Assembly (NCBI GenBank): GCA_964035575.1 | Contig: OZ037854.1 | Coordinates: forward strand, 1,364,001 to 1,428,000 | Reading direction: 5' to 3' | From: Rhynchopus sp. YZ270_cl-10 | Lineage: Eukaryota > Euglenozoa > Diplonemea > Diplonemida > Diplonemidae | DNA: 64,000 nucleotides | Part shown: positions 1-13,018 of the stretch, piece by piece | Layout of the letters: every line of letters begins with the position of its first letter | Numbering within the stretch: position 1 is the first letter of the stretch | Translations under genes and position numbers: made by a program | The notes under the pieces: generated by a model | What the model was told of the DNA's origin: nothing | What the model saw: only the letters and a program-made list of their open reading frames with translations | Databases searched by the model: none

Positions 1-790
1 CCCTCAGGGTCCTTAGGGTCCTGGAGGATGCGTCCAATGAAAATCACGTCGTGTAGAAGAGTTCAAGAATGTAGGTTTTATTATTTTTGTATACAACAGA
101 CGAAGCGGTACGCGTACGGTTGTAAAGAAATAATACAGACCGAAATGTTTGGGCGTCTTCGGTTCGAATGATTGGAATTGTGTGTGTAGTTCAGACATAA
201 ATACTGGCTCTTCTATCTTGTTCTTTTATTCATTGTTTTCCTTTCATTGCCCTTTGCTTGTGCTCCCCGACTCCAATTCAACCAACACTTACAGAGGGGG
301 GTCAAAAAGTTATTAGCGTTTTTCATTTAAAAAAAAAAAAAAAAAAAAGAAAGAAGGAAAAGAGATAATTGGCGTTATTGTTGTTATTGGGATTTACAGT
401 CTCACATTGTCTTTTTCGTTCGTTGTTCTATTTAGACACGTTGGGCCTCATGCGCCTGCACTGTTCGATGCTAGTATGTAAGCACAGAGCACCTAGGGTC
501 TGACTATTACGCGCAGTACCGTCGAGGGACGTACTGTTGCAACGAACTTCACACCATTTCTCCGACTGTTTAGGTAGCCGCTTACATACAGCTCACAGGC
601 GTCGCATCTGGGCAGTTTTTCACGTGGCGTTCGCCCTCACTCTTTGTCTTCCGACTCAGCAGCCATGGCGCGGGTCGTTTTACGAATTTTGAGGGAATAA
701 GCTACAGTTTTGTTGAATTGAATTGGAGAAGGGGATGCGTCCAATGAAAATCACGTCGTGTAGAAGAGTTCAAGAATGTAGGTTTTATTA
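1..790. other. Unassigned flank
   Basis: No RNA gene or convincing reading frame was found. The stretch has an A-run near 330-348 and is bounded by two copies of a 63-bp direct repeat. Confidence 0.5.
26..88 (+). repeat. 63-bp direct repeat, copy 1
   Basis: The stretch starting GGATGCGTCCAATGAAAATC recurs at 733-795. The two copies enclose about 644 bp, and the second abuts the 1688-bp array, so an insertion or array-edge duplication is possible. Confidence 0.9.
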
Positions 791-795
791 TTTTT
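733..795 (+). repeat. 63-bp direct repeat, copy 2
   Basis: Same sequence as 26-88. It ends in the T-run where the first 1688-bp unit begins. Confidence 0.9.
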
Positions 796-3700
796 CACCA
801 CTGGAAGGGACTAGACCTCGTACTTGACCCTTTCAGTGAGACGTCAGACCAATGTATTACATTGCCACACCCTGGGTAAGCTGTGCAGTCTGTAGGCCTA
901 CTACAAAAACCGCAAAACTTTGGAAAAAAAAAAAGAACGAAGATAATAGGTATATCGCAGTAGTAATTTGGTCGTGGTTTACCAATGGTAATGTCCACGA
1001 CGCAGTTTATATGGTTGTACTCAACGCGTACTATGTCACTAGTGATGAGTATTTTTCTCGCAGGAGCGATTTGGTCTTGGTGGGCATCTTAGCTTTCCCA
1101 TTTTTAAAGGGACAATAGCCTTGAGACTAAGACTCCAGGACACATATTAAATTGTTTGCAATGCACGTTTTGCTATCTCTTTGTACTACTCTAGTCTTTG
1201 TGTAGGTGTTTCAATACAATGGACAATGGATGATTAAACTGGTTTTAATCATTGCTTGGACGGCGAACTACTAAGTCCAGAAAATTCAGTATGTTTTTCA
1301 CTTTTCTATTTTTTACTTTTATTTTATTTCTCTTTCTTGTGTGTTTGCTGAGGTTTTCTATCTGATACACAGACAGGATGTGTTGGTATTTGTTTGGATT
1401 GGTAGCAATTATTGCACGGAATACTTTACGTATACACGGCAGCCATCAAGACCAAGACTCTTTAGGTTACTCTTCCTCCTGGTGATCAGACATTACATCC
1501 AGTAAGGACAGAGAAAGGAATAAGAAAAAAGAAAAAAAAAAACTTTTGTATTTTGTGTATTCCCGAAACAAAAAACTGAAGTAGAAGGTACCAAATGTTC
1601 ACACGAACATCGGTTTCACGATATTCACCCACCATTTAAAGGGAAATCACTGAAGATGTCCACCCTTTTGAATACAACTGTATGATTCTTAGGACTGAAA
1701 CAGGGTTAATATCAGAAACCAATCTACTGAAGTTTCAACTTGTGCACGAAGCATTTTACTTTTCTTTTCTACGTTTTGCAAATCACACAACATAAAAAGA
1801 AAGATGGGACCATTTTTGTTGATCCCTCACCATATACTATCAATTTATTGATTGCATATGATGAAAATACTTTTTATTTACAAGTGCCTCCAGACATGCT
1901 GTGAAAAACTGAGCCTCGCTTAGAGTATGTTGCGGAATGGTCTCTAGTACATTAGCCCTAAAAAGCTAAACACATAGTGCAAACTAGTTTATATTTATAG
2001 ATATATTCTACTGCTGCACTATGCTTTGTTTACTCATAATTACAAAGGAGTTAACAGAAAGTCGAAGCACACAATACAGCTGTCCTGTGAACTTCGCACT
2101 ACACCCCACCCCCTCCCTACCTCTTTGAAACAGTCAAAAAAGAAATCAAAATTAAAAAAAAAAAAAAAAAAACAGCAGAAAAAGAGACCAAAAAAAAAAT
2201 GATATAATAACAAGGGAGAGCAAGTAGGTTATTTAAAGTAGGTTGACGACACCGAAACCCCAATAAAAAAAATGTGTCCGTTTATGGTGTCAACGTTAAA
2301 GACTACCAGAAGCAGCTCAGTGCATTCTGAAAAAAATAAGCGAGCGATTCTAGGCTATATATGTTCATGAAGCCAATGAATCTAGATAAAGGTCCTATTT
2401 CAAAGAATTCCCACAAACAAACACCACTTTTATTTTTACTTTTTTTTCAACAAACCAAATAAAAAGAAAAAAAAACTCTTTTTCACCACTGGAAGGGACT
2501 AGACCTCGTACTTGACCCTTTCAGTGAGACGTCAGACCAATGTATTACATTGCCACACCCTGGGTAAGCTGTGCAGTCTGTAGGCCTACTACAAAAACCG
2601 CAAAACTTTGGAAAAAAAAAAAGAACGAAGATAATAGGTATATCGCAGTAGTAATTTGGTCGTGGTTTACCAATGGTAATGTCCACGACGCAGTTTATAT
2701 GGTTGTACTCAACGCGTACTATGTCACTAGTGATGAGTATTTTTCTCGCAGGAGCGATTTGGTCTTGGTGGGCATCTTAGCTTTCCCATTTTTAAAGGGA
2801 CAATAGCCTTGAGACTAAGACTCCAGGACACATATTAAATTGTTTGCAATGCACGTTTTGCTATCTCTTTGTACTACTCTAGTCTTTGTGTAGGTGTTTC
2901 AATACAATGGACAATGGATGATTAAACTGGTTTTAATCATTGCTTGGACGGCGAACTACTAAGTCCAGAAAATTCAGTATGTTTTTCACTTTTCTATTTT
3001 TTACTTTTATTTTATTTCTCTTTCTTGTGTGTTTGCTGAGGTTTTCTATCTGATACACAGACAGGATGTGTTGGTATTTGTTTGGATTGGTAGCAATTAT
3101 TGCACGGAATACTTTACGTATACACGGCAGCCATCAAGACCAAGACTCTTTAGGTTACTCTTCCTCCTGGTGATCAGACATTACATCCAGTAAGGACAGA
3201 GAAAGGAATAAGAAAAAAGAAAAAAAAAAACTTTTGTATTTTGTGTATTCCCGAAACAAAAAACTGAAGTAGAAGGTACCAAATGTTCACACGAACATCG
3301 GTTTCACGATATTCACCCACCATTTAAAGGGAAATCACTGAAGATGTCCACCCTTTTGAATACAACTGTATGATTCTTAGGACTGAAACAGGGTTAATAT
3401 CAGAAACCAATCTACTGAAGTTTCAACTTGTGCACGAAGCATTTTACTTTTCTTTTCTACGTTTTGCAAATCACACAACATAAAAAGAAAGATGGGACCA
3501 TTTTTGTTGATCCCTCACCATATACTATCAATTTATTGATTGCATATGATGAAAATACTTTTTATTTACAAGTGCCTCCAGACATGCTGTGAAAAACTGA
3601 GCCTCGCTTAGAGTATGTTGCGGAATGGTCTCTAGTACATTAGCCCTAAAAAGCTAAACACATAGTGCAAACTAGTTTATATTTATAGATATATTCTACT

Positions 3701-6700
3701 GCTGCACTATGCTTTGTTTACTCATAATTACAAAGGAGTTAACAGAAAGTCGAAGCACACAATACAGCTGTCCTGTGAACTTCGCACTACACCCCACCCC
3801 CTCCCTACCTCTTTGAAACAGTCAAAAAAGAAATCAAAATTAAAAAAAAAAAAAAAAAACAGCAGAAAAAGAGACCAAAAAAAAAATGATATAATAACAA
3901 GGGAGAGCAAGTAGGTTATTTAAAGTAGGTTGACGACACCGAAACCCCAATAAAAAAAATGTGTCCGTTTATGGTGTCAACGTTAAAGACTACCAGAAGC
4001 AGCTCAGTGCATTCTGAAAAAAATAAGCGAGCGATTCTAGGCTATATATGTTCATGAAGCCAATGAATCTAGATAAAGGTCCTATTTCAAAGAATTCCCA
4101 CAAACAAACACCACTTTTATTTTTACTTTTTTTTCAACAAACCAAATAAAAAGAAAAAAAAACTCTTTTTCACCACTGGAAGGGACTAGACCTCGTACTT
4201 GACCCTTTCAGTGAGACGTCAGACCAATGTATTACATTGCCACACCCTGGGTAAGCTGTGCAGTCTGTAGGCCTACTACAAAAACCGCAAAACTTTGGAA
4301 AAAAAAAAAGAACGAAGATAATAGGTATATCGCAGTAGTAATTTGGTCGTGGTTTACCAATGGTAATGTCCACGACGCAGTTTATATGGTTGTACTCAAC
4401 GCGTACTATGTCACTAGTGATGAGTATTTTTCTCGCAGGAGCGATTTGGTCTTGGTGGGCATCTTAGCTTTCCCATTTTTAAAGGGACAATAGCCTTGAG
4501 ACTAAGACTCCAGGACACATATTAAATTGTTTGCAATGCACGTTTTGCTATCTCTTTGTACTACTCTAGTCTTTGTGTAGGTGTTTCAATACAATGGACA
4601 ATGGATGATTAAACTGGTTTTAATCATTGCTTGGACGGCGAACTACTAAGTCCAGAAAATTCAGTATGTTTTTCACTTTTCTATTTTTTACTTTTATTTT
4701 ATTTCTCTTTCTTGTGTGTTTGCTGAGGTTTTCTATCTGATACACAGACAGGATGTGTTGGTATTTGTTTGGATTGGTAGCAATTATTGCACGGAATACT
4801 TTACGTATACACGGCAGCCATCAAGACCAAGACTCTTTAGGTTACTCTTCCTCCTGGTGATCAGACATTACATCCAGTAAGGACAGAGAAAGGAATAAGA
4901 AAAAAGAAAAAAAAAAACTTTTGTATTTTGTGTATTCCCGAAACAAAAAACTGAAGTAGAAGGTACCAAATGTTCACACGAACATCGGTTTCACGATATT
5001 CACCCACCATTTAAAGGGAAATCACTGAAGATGTCCACCCTTTTGAATACAACTGTATGATTCTTAGGACTGAAACAGGGTTAATATCAGAAACCAATCT
5101 ACTGAAGTTTCAACTTGTGCACGAAGCATTTTACTTTTCTTTTCTACGTTTTGCAAATCACACAACATAAAAAGAAAGATGGGACCATTTTTGTTGATCC
5201 CTCACCATATACTATCAATTTATTGATTGCATATGATGAAAATACTTTTTATTTACAAGTGCCTCCAGACATGCTGTGAAAAACTGAGCCTCGCTTAGAG
5301 TATGTTGCGGAATGGTCTCTAGTACATTAGCCCTAAAAAGCTAAACACATAGTGCAAACTAGTTTATATTTATAGATATATTCTACTGCTGCACTATGCT
5401 TTGTTTACTCATAATTACAAAGGAGTTAACAGAAAGTCGAAGCACACAATACAGCTGTCCTGTGAACTTCGCACTACACCCCACCCCCTCCCTACCTCTT
5501 TGAAACAGTCAAAAAAGAAATCAAAATTAAAAAAAAAAAAAAAAAAACAGCAGAAAAAGAGACCAAAAAAAAAATGATATAATAACAAGGGAGAGCAAGT
5601 AGGTTATTTAAAGTAGGTTGACGACACCGAAACCCCAATAAAAAAAATGTGTCCGTTTATGGTGTCAACGTTAAAGACTACCAGAAGCAGCTCAGTGCAT
5701 TCTGAAAAAAATAAGCGAGCGATTCTAGGCTATATATGTTCATGAAGCCAATGAATCTAGATAAAGGTCCTATTTCAAAGAATTCCCACAAACAAACACC
5801 ACTTTTATTTTTACTTTTTTTTCAACAAACCAAATAAAAAGAAAAAAAAACTCTTTTTCACCACTGGAAGGGACTAGACCTCGTACTTGACCCTTTCAGT
5901 GAGACGTCAGACCAATGTATTACATTGCCACACCCTGGGTAAGCTGTGCAGTCTGTAGGCCTACTACAAAAACCGCAAAACTTTGGAAAAAAAAAAAGAA
6001 CGAAGATAATAGGTATATCGCAGTAGTAATTTGGTCGTGGTTTACCAATGGTAATGTCCACGACGCAGTTTATATGGTTGTACTCAACGCGTACTATGTC
6101 ACTAGTGATGAGTATTTTTCTCGCAGGAGCGATTTGGTCTTGGTGGGCATCTTAGCTTTCCCATTTTTAAAGGGACAATAGCCTTGAGACTAAGACTCCA
6201 GGACACATATTAAATTGTTTGCAATGCACGTTTTGCTATCTCTTTGTACTACTCTAGTCTTTGTGTAGGTGTTTCAATACAATGGACAATGGATGATTAA
6301 ACTGGTTTTAATCATTGCTTGGACGGCGAACTACTAAGTCCAGAAAATTCAGTATGTTTTTCACTTTTCTATTTTTTACTTTTATTTTATTTCTCTTTCT
6401 TGTGTGTTTGCTGAGGTTTTCTATCTGATACACAGACAGGATGTGTTGGTATTTGTTTGGATTGGTAGCAATTATTGCACGGAATACTTTACGTATACAC
6501 GGCAGCCATCAAGACCAAGACTCTTTAGGTTACTCTTCCTCCTGGTGATCAGACATTACATCCAGTAAGGACAGAGAAAGGAATAAGAAAAAAGAAAAAA
6601 AAAAACTTTTGTATTTTGTGTATTCCCGAAACAAAAAACTGAAGTAGAAGGTACCAAATGTTCACACGAACATCGGTTTCACGATATTCACCCACCATTT

Positions 6701-9700
6701 AAAGGGAAATCACTGAAGATGTCCACCCTTTTGAATACAACTGTATGATTCTTAGGACTGAAACAGGGTTAATATCAGAAACCAATCTACTGAAGTTTCA
6801 ACTTGTGCACGAAGCATTTTACTTTTCTTTTCTACGTTTTGCAAATCACACAACATAAAAAGAAAGATGGGACCATTTTTGTTGATCCCTCACCATATAC
6901 TATCAATTTATTGATTGCATATGATGAAAATACTTTTTATTTACAAGTGCCTCCAGACATGCTGTGAAAAACTGAGCCTCGCTTAGAGTATGTTGCGGAA
7001 TGGTCTCTAGTACATTAGCCCTAAAAAGCTAAACACATAGTGCAAACTAGTTTATATTTATAGATATATTCTACTGCTGCACTATGCTTTGTTTACTCAT
7101 AATTACAAAGGAGTTAACAGAAAGTCGAAGCACACAATACAGCTGTCCTGTGAACTTCGCACTACACCCCACCCCCTCCCTACCTCTTTGAAACAGTCAA
7201 AAAAGAAATCAAAATTAAAAAAAAAAAAAAAAAAACAGCAGAAAAAGAGACCAAAAAAAAAATGATATAATAACAAGGGAGAGCAAGTAGGTTATTTAAA
7301 GTAGGTTGACGACACCGAAACCCCAATAAAAAAAATGTGTCCGTTTATGGTGTCAACGTTAAAGACTACCAGAAGCAGCTCAGTGCATTCTGAAAAAAAT
7401 AAGCGAGCGATTCTAGGCTATATATGTTCATGAAGCCAATGAATCTAGATAAAGGTCCTATTTCAAAGAATTCCCACAAACAAACACCACTTTTATTTTT
7501 ACTTTTTTTTCAACAAACCAAATAAAAAGAAAAAAAAACTCTTTTTCACCACTGGAAGGGACTAGACCTCGTACTTGACCCTTTCAGTGAGACGTCAGAC
7601 CAATGTATTACATTGCCACACCCTGGGTAAGCTGTGCAGTCTGTAGGCCTACTACAAAAACCGCAAAACTTTGGAAAAAAAAAAAGAACGAAGATAATAG
7701 GTATATCGCAGTAGTAATTTGGTCGTGGTTTACCAATGGTAATGTCCACGACGCAGTTTATATGGTTGTACTCAACGCGTACTATGTCACTAGTGATGAG
7801 TATTTTTCTCGCAGGAGCGATTTGGTCTTGGTGGGCATCTTAGCTTTCCCATTTTTAAAGGGACAATAGCCTTGAGACTAAGACTCCAGGACACATATTA
7901 AATTGTTTGCAATGCACGTTTTGCTATCTCTTTGTACTACTCTAGTCTTTGTGTAGGTGTTTCAATACAATGGACAATGGATGATTAAACTGGTTTTAAT
8001 CATTGCTTGGACGGCGAACTACTAAGTCCAGAAAATTCAGTATGTTTTTCACTTTTCTATTTTTTACTTTTATTTTATTTCTCTTTCTTGTGTGTTTGCT
8101 GAGGTTTTCTATCTGATACACAGACAGGATGTGTTGGTATTTGTTTGGATTGGTAGCAATTATTGCACGGAATACTTTACGTATACACGGCAGCCATCAA
8201 GACCAAGACTCTTTAGGTTACTCTTCCTCCTGGTGATCAGACATTACATCCAGTAAGGACAGAGAAAGGAATAAGAAAAAAGAAAAAAAAAAACTTTTGT
8301 ATTTTGTGTATTCCCGAAACAAAAAACTGAAGTAGAAGGTACCAAATGTTCACACGAACATCGGTTTCACGATATTCACCCACCATTTAAAGGGAAATCA
8401 CTGAAGATGTCCACCCTTTTGAATACAACTGTATGATTCTTAGGACTGAAACAGGGTTAATATCAGAAACCAATCTACTGAAGTTTCAACTTGTGCACGA
8501 AGCATTTTACTTTTCTTTTCTACGTTTTGCAAATCACACAACATAAAAAGAAAGATGGGACCATTTTTGTTGATCCCTCACCATATACTATCAATTTATT
8601 GATTGCATATGATGAAAATACTTTTTATTTACAAGTGCCTCCAGACATGCTGTGAAAAACTGAGCCTCGCTTAGAGTATGTTGCGGAATGGTCTCTAGTA
8701 CATTAGCCCTAAAAAGCTAAACACATAGTGCAAACTAGTTTATATTTATAGATATATTCTACTGCTGCACTATGCTTTGTTTACTCATAATTACAAAGGA
8801 GTTAACAGAAAGTCGAAGCACACAATACAGCTGTCCTGTGAACTTCGCACTACACCCCACCCCCTCCCTACCTCTTTGAAACAGTCAAAAAAGAAATCAA
8901 AATTAAAAAAAAAAAAAAAAAAACAGCAGAAAAAGAGACCAAAAAAAAAATGATATAATAACAAGGGAGAGCAAGTAGGTTATTTAAAGTAGGTTGACGA
9001 CACCGAAACCCCAATAAAAAAAATGTGTCCGTTTATGGTGTCAACGTTAAAGACTACCAGAAGCAGCTCAGTGCATTCTGAAAAAAATAAGCGAGCGATT
9101 CTAGGCTATATATGTTCATGAAGCCAATGAATCTAGATAAAGGTCCTATTTCAAAGAATTCCCACAAACAAACACCACTTTTATTTTTACTTTTTTTTCA
9201 ACAAACCAAATAAAAAGAAAAAAAAACTCTTTTTCACCACTGGAAGGGACTAGACCTCGTACTTGACCCTTTCAGTGAGACGTCAGACCAATGTATTACA
9301 TTGCCACACCCTGGGTAAGCTGTGCAGTCTGTAGGCCTACTACAAAAACCGCAAAACTTTGGAAAAAAAAAAAGAACGAAGATAATAGGTATATCGCAGT
9401 AGTAATTTGGTCGTGGTTTACCAATGGTAATGTCCACGACGCAGTTTATATGGTTGTACTCAACGCGTACTATGTCACTAGTGATGAGTATTTTTCTCGC
9501 AGGAGCGATTTGGTCTTGGTGGGCATCTTAGCTTTCCCATTTTTAAAGGGACAATAGCCTTGAGACTAAGACTCCAGGACACATATTAAATTGTTTGCAA
9601 TGCACGTTTTGCTATCTCTTTGTACTACTCTAGTCTTTGTGTAGGTGTTTCAATACAATGGACAATGGATGATTAAACTGGTTTTAATCATTGCTTGGAC

Positions 9701-10312
9701 GGCGAACTACTAAGTCCAGAAAATTCAGTATGTTTTTCACTTTTCTATTTTTTACTTTTATTTTATTTCTCTTTCTTGTGTGTTTGCTGAGGTTTTCTAT
9801 CTGATACACAGACAGGATGTGTTGGTATTTGTTTGGATTGGTAGCAATTATTGCACGGAATACTTTACGTATACACGGCAGCCATCAAGACCAAGACTCT
9901 TTAGGTTACTCTTCCTCCTGGTGATCAGACATTACATCCAGTAAGGACAGAGAAAGGAATAAGAAAAAAGAAAAAAAAAAACTTTTGTATTTTGTGTATT
10001 CCCGAAACAAAAAACTGAAGTAGAAGGTACCAAATGTTCACACGAACATCGGTTTCACGATATTCACCCACCATTTAAAGGGAAATCACTGAAGATGTCC
10101 ACCCTTTTGAATACAACTGTATGATTCTTAGGACTGAAACAGGGTTAATATCAGAAACCAATCTACTGAAGTTTCAACTTGTGCACGAAGCATTTTACTT
10201 TTCTTTTCTACGTTTTGCAAATCACACAACATAAAAAGAAAGATGGGACCATTTTTGTTGATCCCTCACCATATACTATCAATTTATTGATTGCATATGA
10301 TGAAAATACTTT
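791..10312. repeat. 1688-bp tandem repeat array, 5.6 copies
   Basis: Units start with TTTTTCACCACTGGAAGGG at 791, 2479, 4166, 5854, 7542 and 9230. Spacing is 1687-1688 bp; the one-base difference fits A-run length variation. The sixth unit stops at about 10312, where the normal continuation TTTATTTACAAG is replaced by AATTTAGTACAAGG. The unit is AT-rich with several poly-A tracts. Identical short frames of 88 and 67 codons recur in every unit on opposite strands and overlap each other, which is expected of any perfect tandem repeat, so I do not call genes. No tRNA, snRNA or SL sequence is visible in the unit. Confidence 0.95.
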
Positions 10313-11369
10313 AATTTAGTACAAGGAAACCGACAGTATTCCACAGAGCTGTGAGGCACTCGTTGAATCCCTCACAAAACCTCAAATTTACTTTGCTTTT
10401 ATTTATTGTCCTTACGCTTTATCATTGTTGTTGGGTTAGGAAATAAAATAGGTTATTTTGTGACTGTGTGGCCTGTCTTCGTGTGTGTCTAGCTGCCCTA
10501 CGTTTTGCAACAGTTTTGTTTTCATCTGGCTGTACAGTGGTGCATGGGGACAATTTTGTGTTCCCTTTGTGTTGTTCCACTCTCTCACTGTTTGTGCCCG
10601 CCTCCTACTCGATTTCTTTGTTGGGGGTTAAATAGTAGACCCTCCTAAATGCGACTCCAATTTTATTGACCCTATTTTAGGTGCTCTAAGGTGGTGTGTG
10701 GCCCCCATGTACAGACCACAAAAATTCCCTCTGAGTCCATTCAAGCAACAGATTTCATGTTTTGAGTAGTTGTGGTAAAATGTGATCCAATTTTTTGTTC
10801 AGGCAACCTGCTTGATTAGGCTGATTGACACTGTGGTAAAAAAGTGAAAAATGGGGCATGTCAATCAGCCTTCTGGATAGCTCAGGTTTTTTAGCCTGTC
10901 ACCCAAATTACAGTGAGGCAACAAACACGTGGGGTACTATCTAAGGCGGATTTTGGGATTTCAAAACTCTGAGGAGGGTTTTACGGGTTTGCCCCTCCGA
11001 TGTTTGTTGTCTTACTGTATTTGCTTCCTGTGAAAGTTCTCTGCACGTCGTCAGCAGCATCGTAACGGGTGCATAACAAGTCCTCGACTCAACGAAATGC
11101 AGCACTGTGTTGTGAAAGGGACATGCCTTTCTCCACCCCAATCGCTTCCTCGCGTTGTTTACTGGAGGCGAATAAGACATGGGGGGTGAATACGAGCTAG
11201 AGGAGTGAATCAATCTCCTGTACGCTTTTTATCTGTATCCCCCCCCCACAAAAATACCCTCTATTTTTCCACCTGTGAACCCGACTGGCTTTAAATGCTT
11301 TTTCCGCACAAAAAAAGGCCAAATCATACATGTTCAGAGAGAATCAACCATTTTTCGTTTTCACCACCT
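10313..11369. other. Unassigned region between array and left arm
   Basis: No recognisable RNA gene, no long frame, and no clear match elsewhere in the window. It ends where the duplicated arm begins, inside an ncRNA-X fragment. Confidence 0.4.
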
Positions 11370-11577
11370 TGTAAGAATAATCATCATGGGTAATATTCTG
11401 TACGAACGTACGGGATTTACATCATATGAAAGTGGTTCCGCCTTGGGCCATATCAGGCCCACAGCAGGACACATCATAAAAATTGTAAAGAATTTTCTGA
11501 TAAGAAAGGTCTTTTCAAGTTTTAGCTGTTGCTGAACGAGTTGTTTGGTTTCGAAGTAGCACACTAACTTAGCACCC
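11370..11577 (-). pseudogene. ncRNA-X, 5' fragment
   Basis: The first ~208 nt of ncRNA-X, starting GGGTGCTAAGTTAGTGTGC on the minus strand, match the copy at 36809. At plus-strand position 11370 the match stops and unrelated sequence follows. The 3' half with the closing strand AGCACCC and the terminator T-run is missing, so the paired ends cannot form. The upstream promoter element is intact. Confidence 0.75.
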
Positions 11578-11600
11578 AAACATAGGGAGAGTATGGGAAA

Positions 11601-11637
11601 ACAAGACAGGGTTGTCTTGTTGGAGGTGGGTCAGGGT
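11601..11637 (-). promoter_or_regulatory. Palindromic upstream element of ncRNA-X fragment
   Basis: Palindrome ACAAGACA-N4-TGTCTTGT at 11601-11620, preceded on the minus strand by CCTGACCCACCTCCA. A 23-bp gap (11578-11600) separates it from the RNA 5' end. Confidence 0.75.
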
Positions 11638-11705
11638 GACACACACACCTGTGCACTTTGTACATGCATCATATGTGTGAATGTTTTTTCTCATGGTGAC
11701 GTAAA

Positions 11706-11820
11706 AAAGGCCAGTCTCTTTCGAGGCTGGCCATGTTTGACAAAGTTGTGTGAGAAGAATATAATCTTCATGCTTCCATACCAATGAAGTACAGAAACTG
11801 TAGCTTTAGAAATCGTTGGT
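11706..11820 (-). ncRNA. SL RNA: Spliced leader RNA gene 1
   Basis: SL RNA donates its 5' mini-exon to mRNAs by trans-splicing. The exon is 11782-11820 (39 nt), starts ACCAACGATTTC, ends TTCTGTACTTCATTG and is followed by the 5' splice site GTATGG. The intron part has a GAAGA/TCTTC hairpin, a possible Sm-like stretch AACTTTGTC, and a terminal hairpin closed by a GAAA tetraloop and followed by T6 (11703-11708). In this copy the 5' strand of the terminal hairpin carries CC where others carry TT, leaving one C-A mismatch. The upstream box GTTTACC lies at -48 to -42 (11862-11868). It is the counterpart of the gene at 36566. Confidence 0.93.
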
Positions 11821-11984
11821 TGCCCTTTTTCTTAACATTGCTCTAAGCACCAACATGTGCTGGTAAACATGCCACTTGTGGTGAATAATGTGGGTAGGAA
11901 TGGTCTGGGCAACGTGGTGGGGTGTATCAACAACACATGTGTATGGTGATGTGGAAACAATGTTCACATGGAAAAATGTAACGG

Positions 11985-12290
11985 TTCTCCAGTTCAAGCC
12001 ATTGAGTTGGAAACACCCTCACTCTGCTCTGTGCTGCGATCCTTGAACTGTCCACTGCAGGAGTTATGAGCTGCTCTGTGAGACCAGCCTGGCCCGGTTC
12101 ACCCCATTTCACTCTGATTGTTGCCCTGGTTTACACCAAGGCCGCAAACAGGACAGTAGACTAACACGGACAACACATCAACACAGAAGTTGAAGGTGCC
12201 TTTGGTCCACCTCAAAGAGTGCCCAGTTCTGGAGAAGCTTGCCCCCCCAGAAGCTAGGGGTTTCAGGATGCAGCCAACACATCCCGGCTC
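11985..12290 (-). pseudogene. 7SL: SRP 7SL RNA copy, probably degenerate at its 3' end
   Basis: Homologue of the gene at 36088, with the same Alu-domain start GAGCCGGGATG and the same SRP54-site region. At its 3' end 8 nt including the T6 terminator are missing, and a G-to-C change in the last helix-5 strand (GAGAACC rather than GAGAAGC) breaks a pair without compensation. A T5 a few bases downstream could still stop transcription. The promoter element is present, so it may be transcribed but faulty. Confidence 0.65.
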
Positions 12291-12313
12291 AATAGATACC
12301 ATATTGTCGGAAT

Positions 12314-12350
12314 ACAAGACAGGGTTGTCTAGTTGGAGGTGGGTCAGGTC
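12314..12350 (-). promoter_or_regulatory. Palindromic upstream element of 7SL copy
   Basis: The palindrome at 12314-12333 reads ACTAGACAACCCTGTCTTGT on the minus strand, so its outer arm carries one mismatch. A 23-bp gap precedes the 7SL 5' end. Confidence 0.75.
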
Positions 12351-12439
12351 AAAAACGTGGTTTTGAAGATCCTCACTTCTTGTGTGTGTTTTTTTTTGCT
12401 TTGCACAAAGACACACAAAGACAATCATGCTAACGTAAA

Positions 12440-12553
12440 AAAGGCCAGTCTCTTTCGAAACCGGCCATGTTTTGACAAAGTTGTGTGAGAAGAGTAATCT
12501 TCATGCTTCCATACCAATGAAGTACAGAAACTGTAGCTTTAGAAATCGTTGGT
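12440..12553 (-). ncRNA. SL RNA: Spliced leader RNA gene 2
   Basis: Exon 12515-12553, identical to the other copies. The terminal hairpin has GGCCGG in the 5' strand, giving a G-U pair. T6 lies at 12437-12442. The upstream box GCTTCCC at 12595-12601 is at -48 to -42. Counterpart of 35823. Confidence 0.93.
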
Positions 12554-12774
12554 TGCTCTTTTTCTCTACACAGCTTTCGACATGTATATGCTCAGGGAAG
12601 CATGCCAGTAGCATAAACCATATGGTCGTTTTTTGAAACCAATATTTCAATGGGTTACTGCAGCCTGCCACTTGCCACCTGTGGGTGATGGGCATGTCTG
12701 CACATATGTGTTGGTCTGGGAAGCATGAAGAAGACACCAGTGTAAAAAATACGTGTGATCCGGGGGACAAAAAA

Positions 12775-12878
12775 AAAGTTGATACTTTCTCGATTAATGC
12801 GTGTCATCCTTGCGCAGGGACCATGCTAATCTTCTCTGTATCGATCCAATTTTAACGGATGTCCCATTTCTGGGGTCC
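12775..12878 (-). ncRNA. U6: U6 spliceosomal snRNA, left copy
   Basis: Reverse complement of the gene at 35498 with no difference noticed in the conserved part: ACAGAGA box, GATTAGCA, and TGCGCAAGGATGACACGC. T9 (12769-12777) ends transcription. The palindromic element lies 23 bp upstream. See 35498 for details. Confidence 0.95.
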
Positions 12879-12901
12879 AGTATATGTGCACAAGGTGGTT
12901 G

Positions 12902-12938
12902 ACAAGACAGGGGCCCCTTGTTGGAGTTGGGTCAGGGT
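12902..12938 (-). promoter_or_regulatory. Palindromic upstream element of U6
   Basis: Here the palindrome centre is GGGGCCCC rather than ACA...TGT, but the outer ACAAG/CTTGT arms and the flank GACCCTGACCCAACTCCA are kept. The gap to the U6 5' end is 23 bp. Confidence 0.8.
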
Positions 12939-13018
12939 CTGAATGTGGTTCTAAACTTCTGCTGTTGTTGTGTGGGTTTTTTTGCTTCTTGTGCACAAGA
13001 CGATCGTGTTAACGTAAA

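Noticed and set aside
1-30. Telomere-like CCCTCAGGGTCCTTAGGG at the window start
   Set aside because: Only a few degenerate units; no tandem TTAGGG or CCCTAA repeat.
852-9557. Repeated 88- and 67-codon frames
   Set aside because: They recur because the 1688-bp unit recurs, overlap antisense to one another, and show no domain or codon signature.
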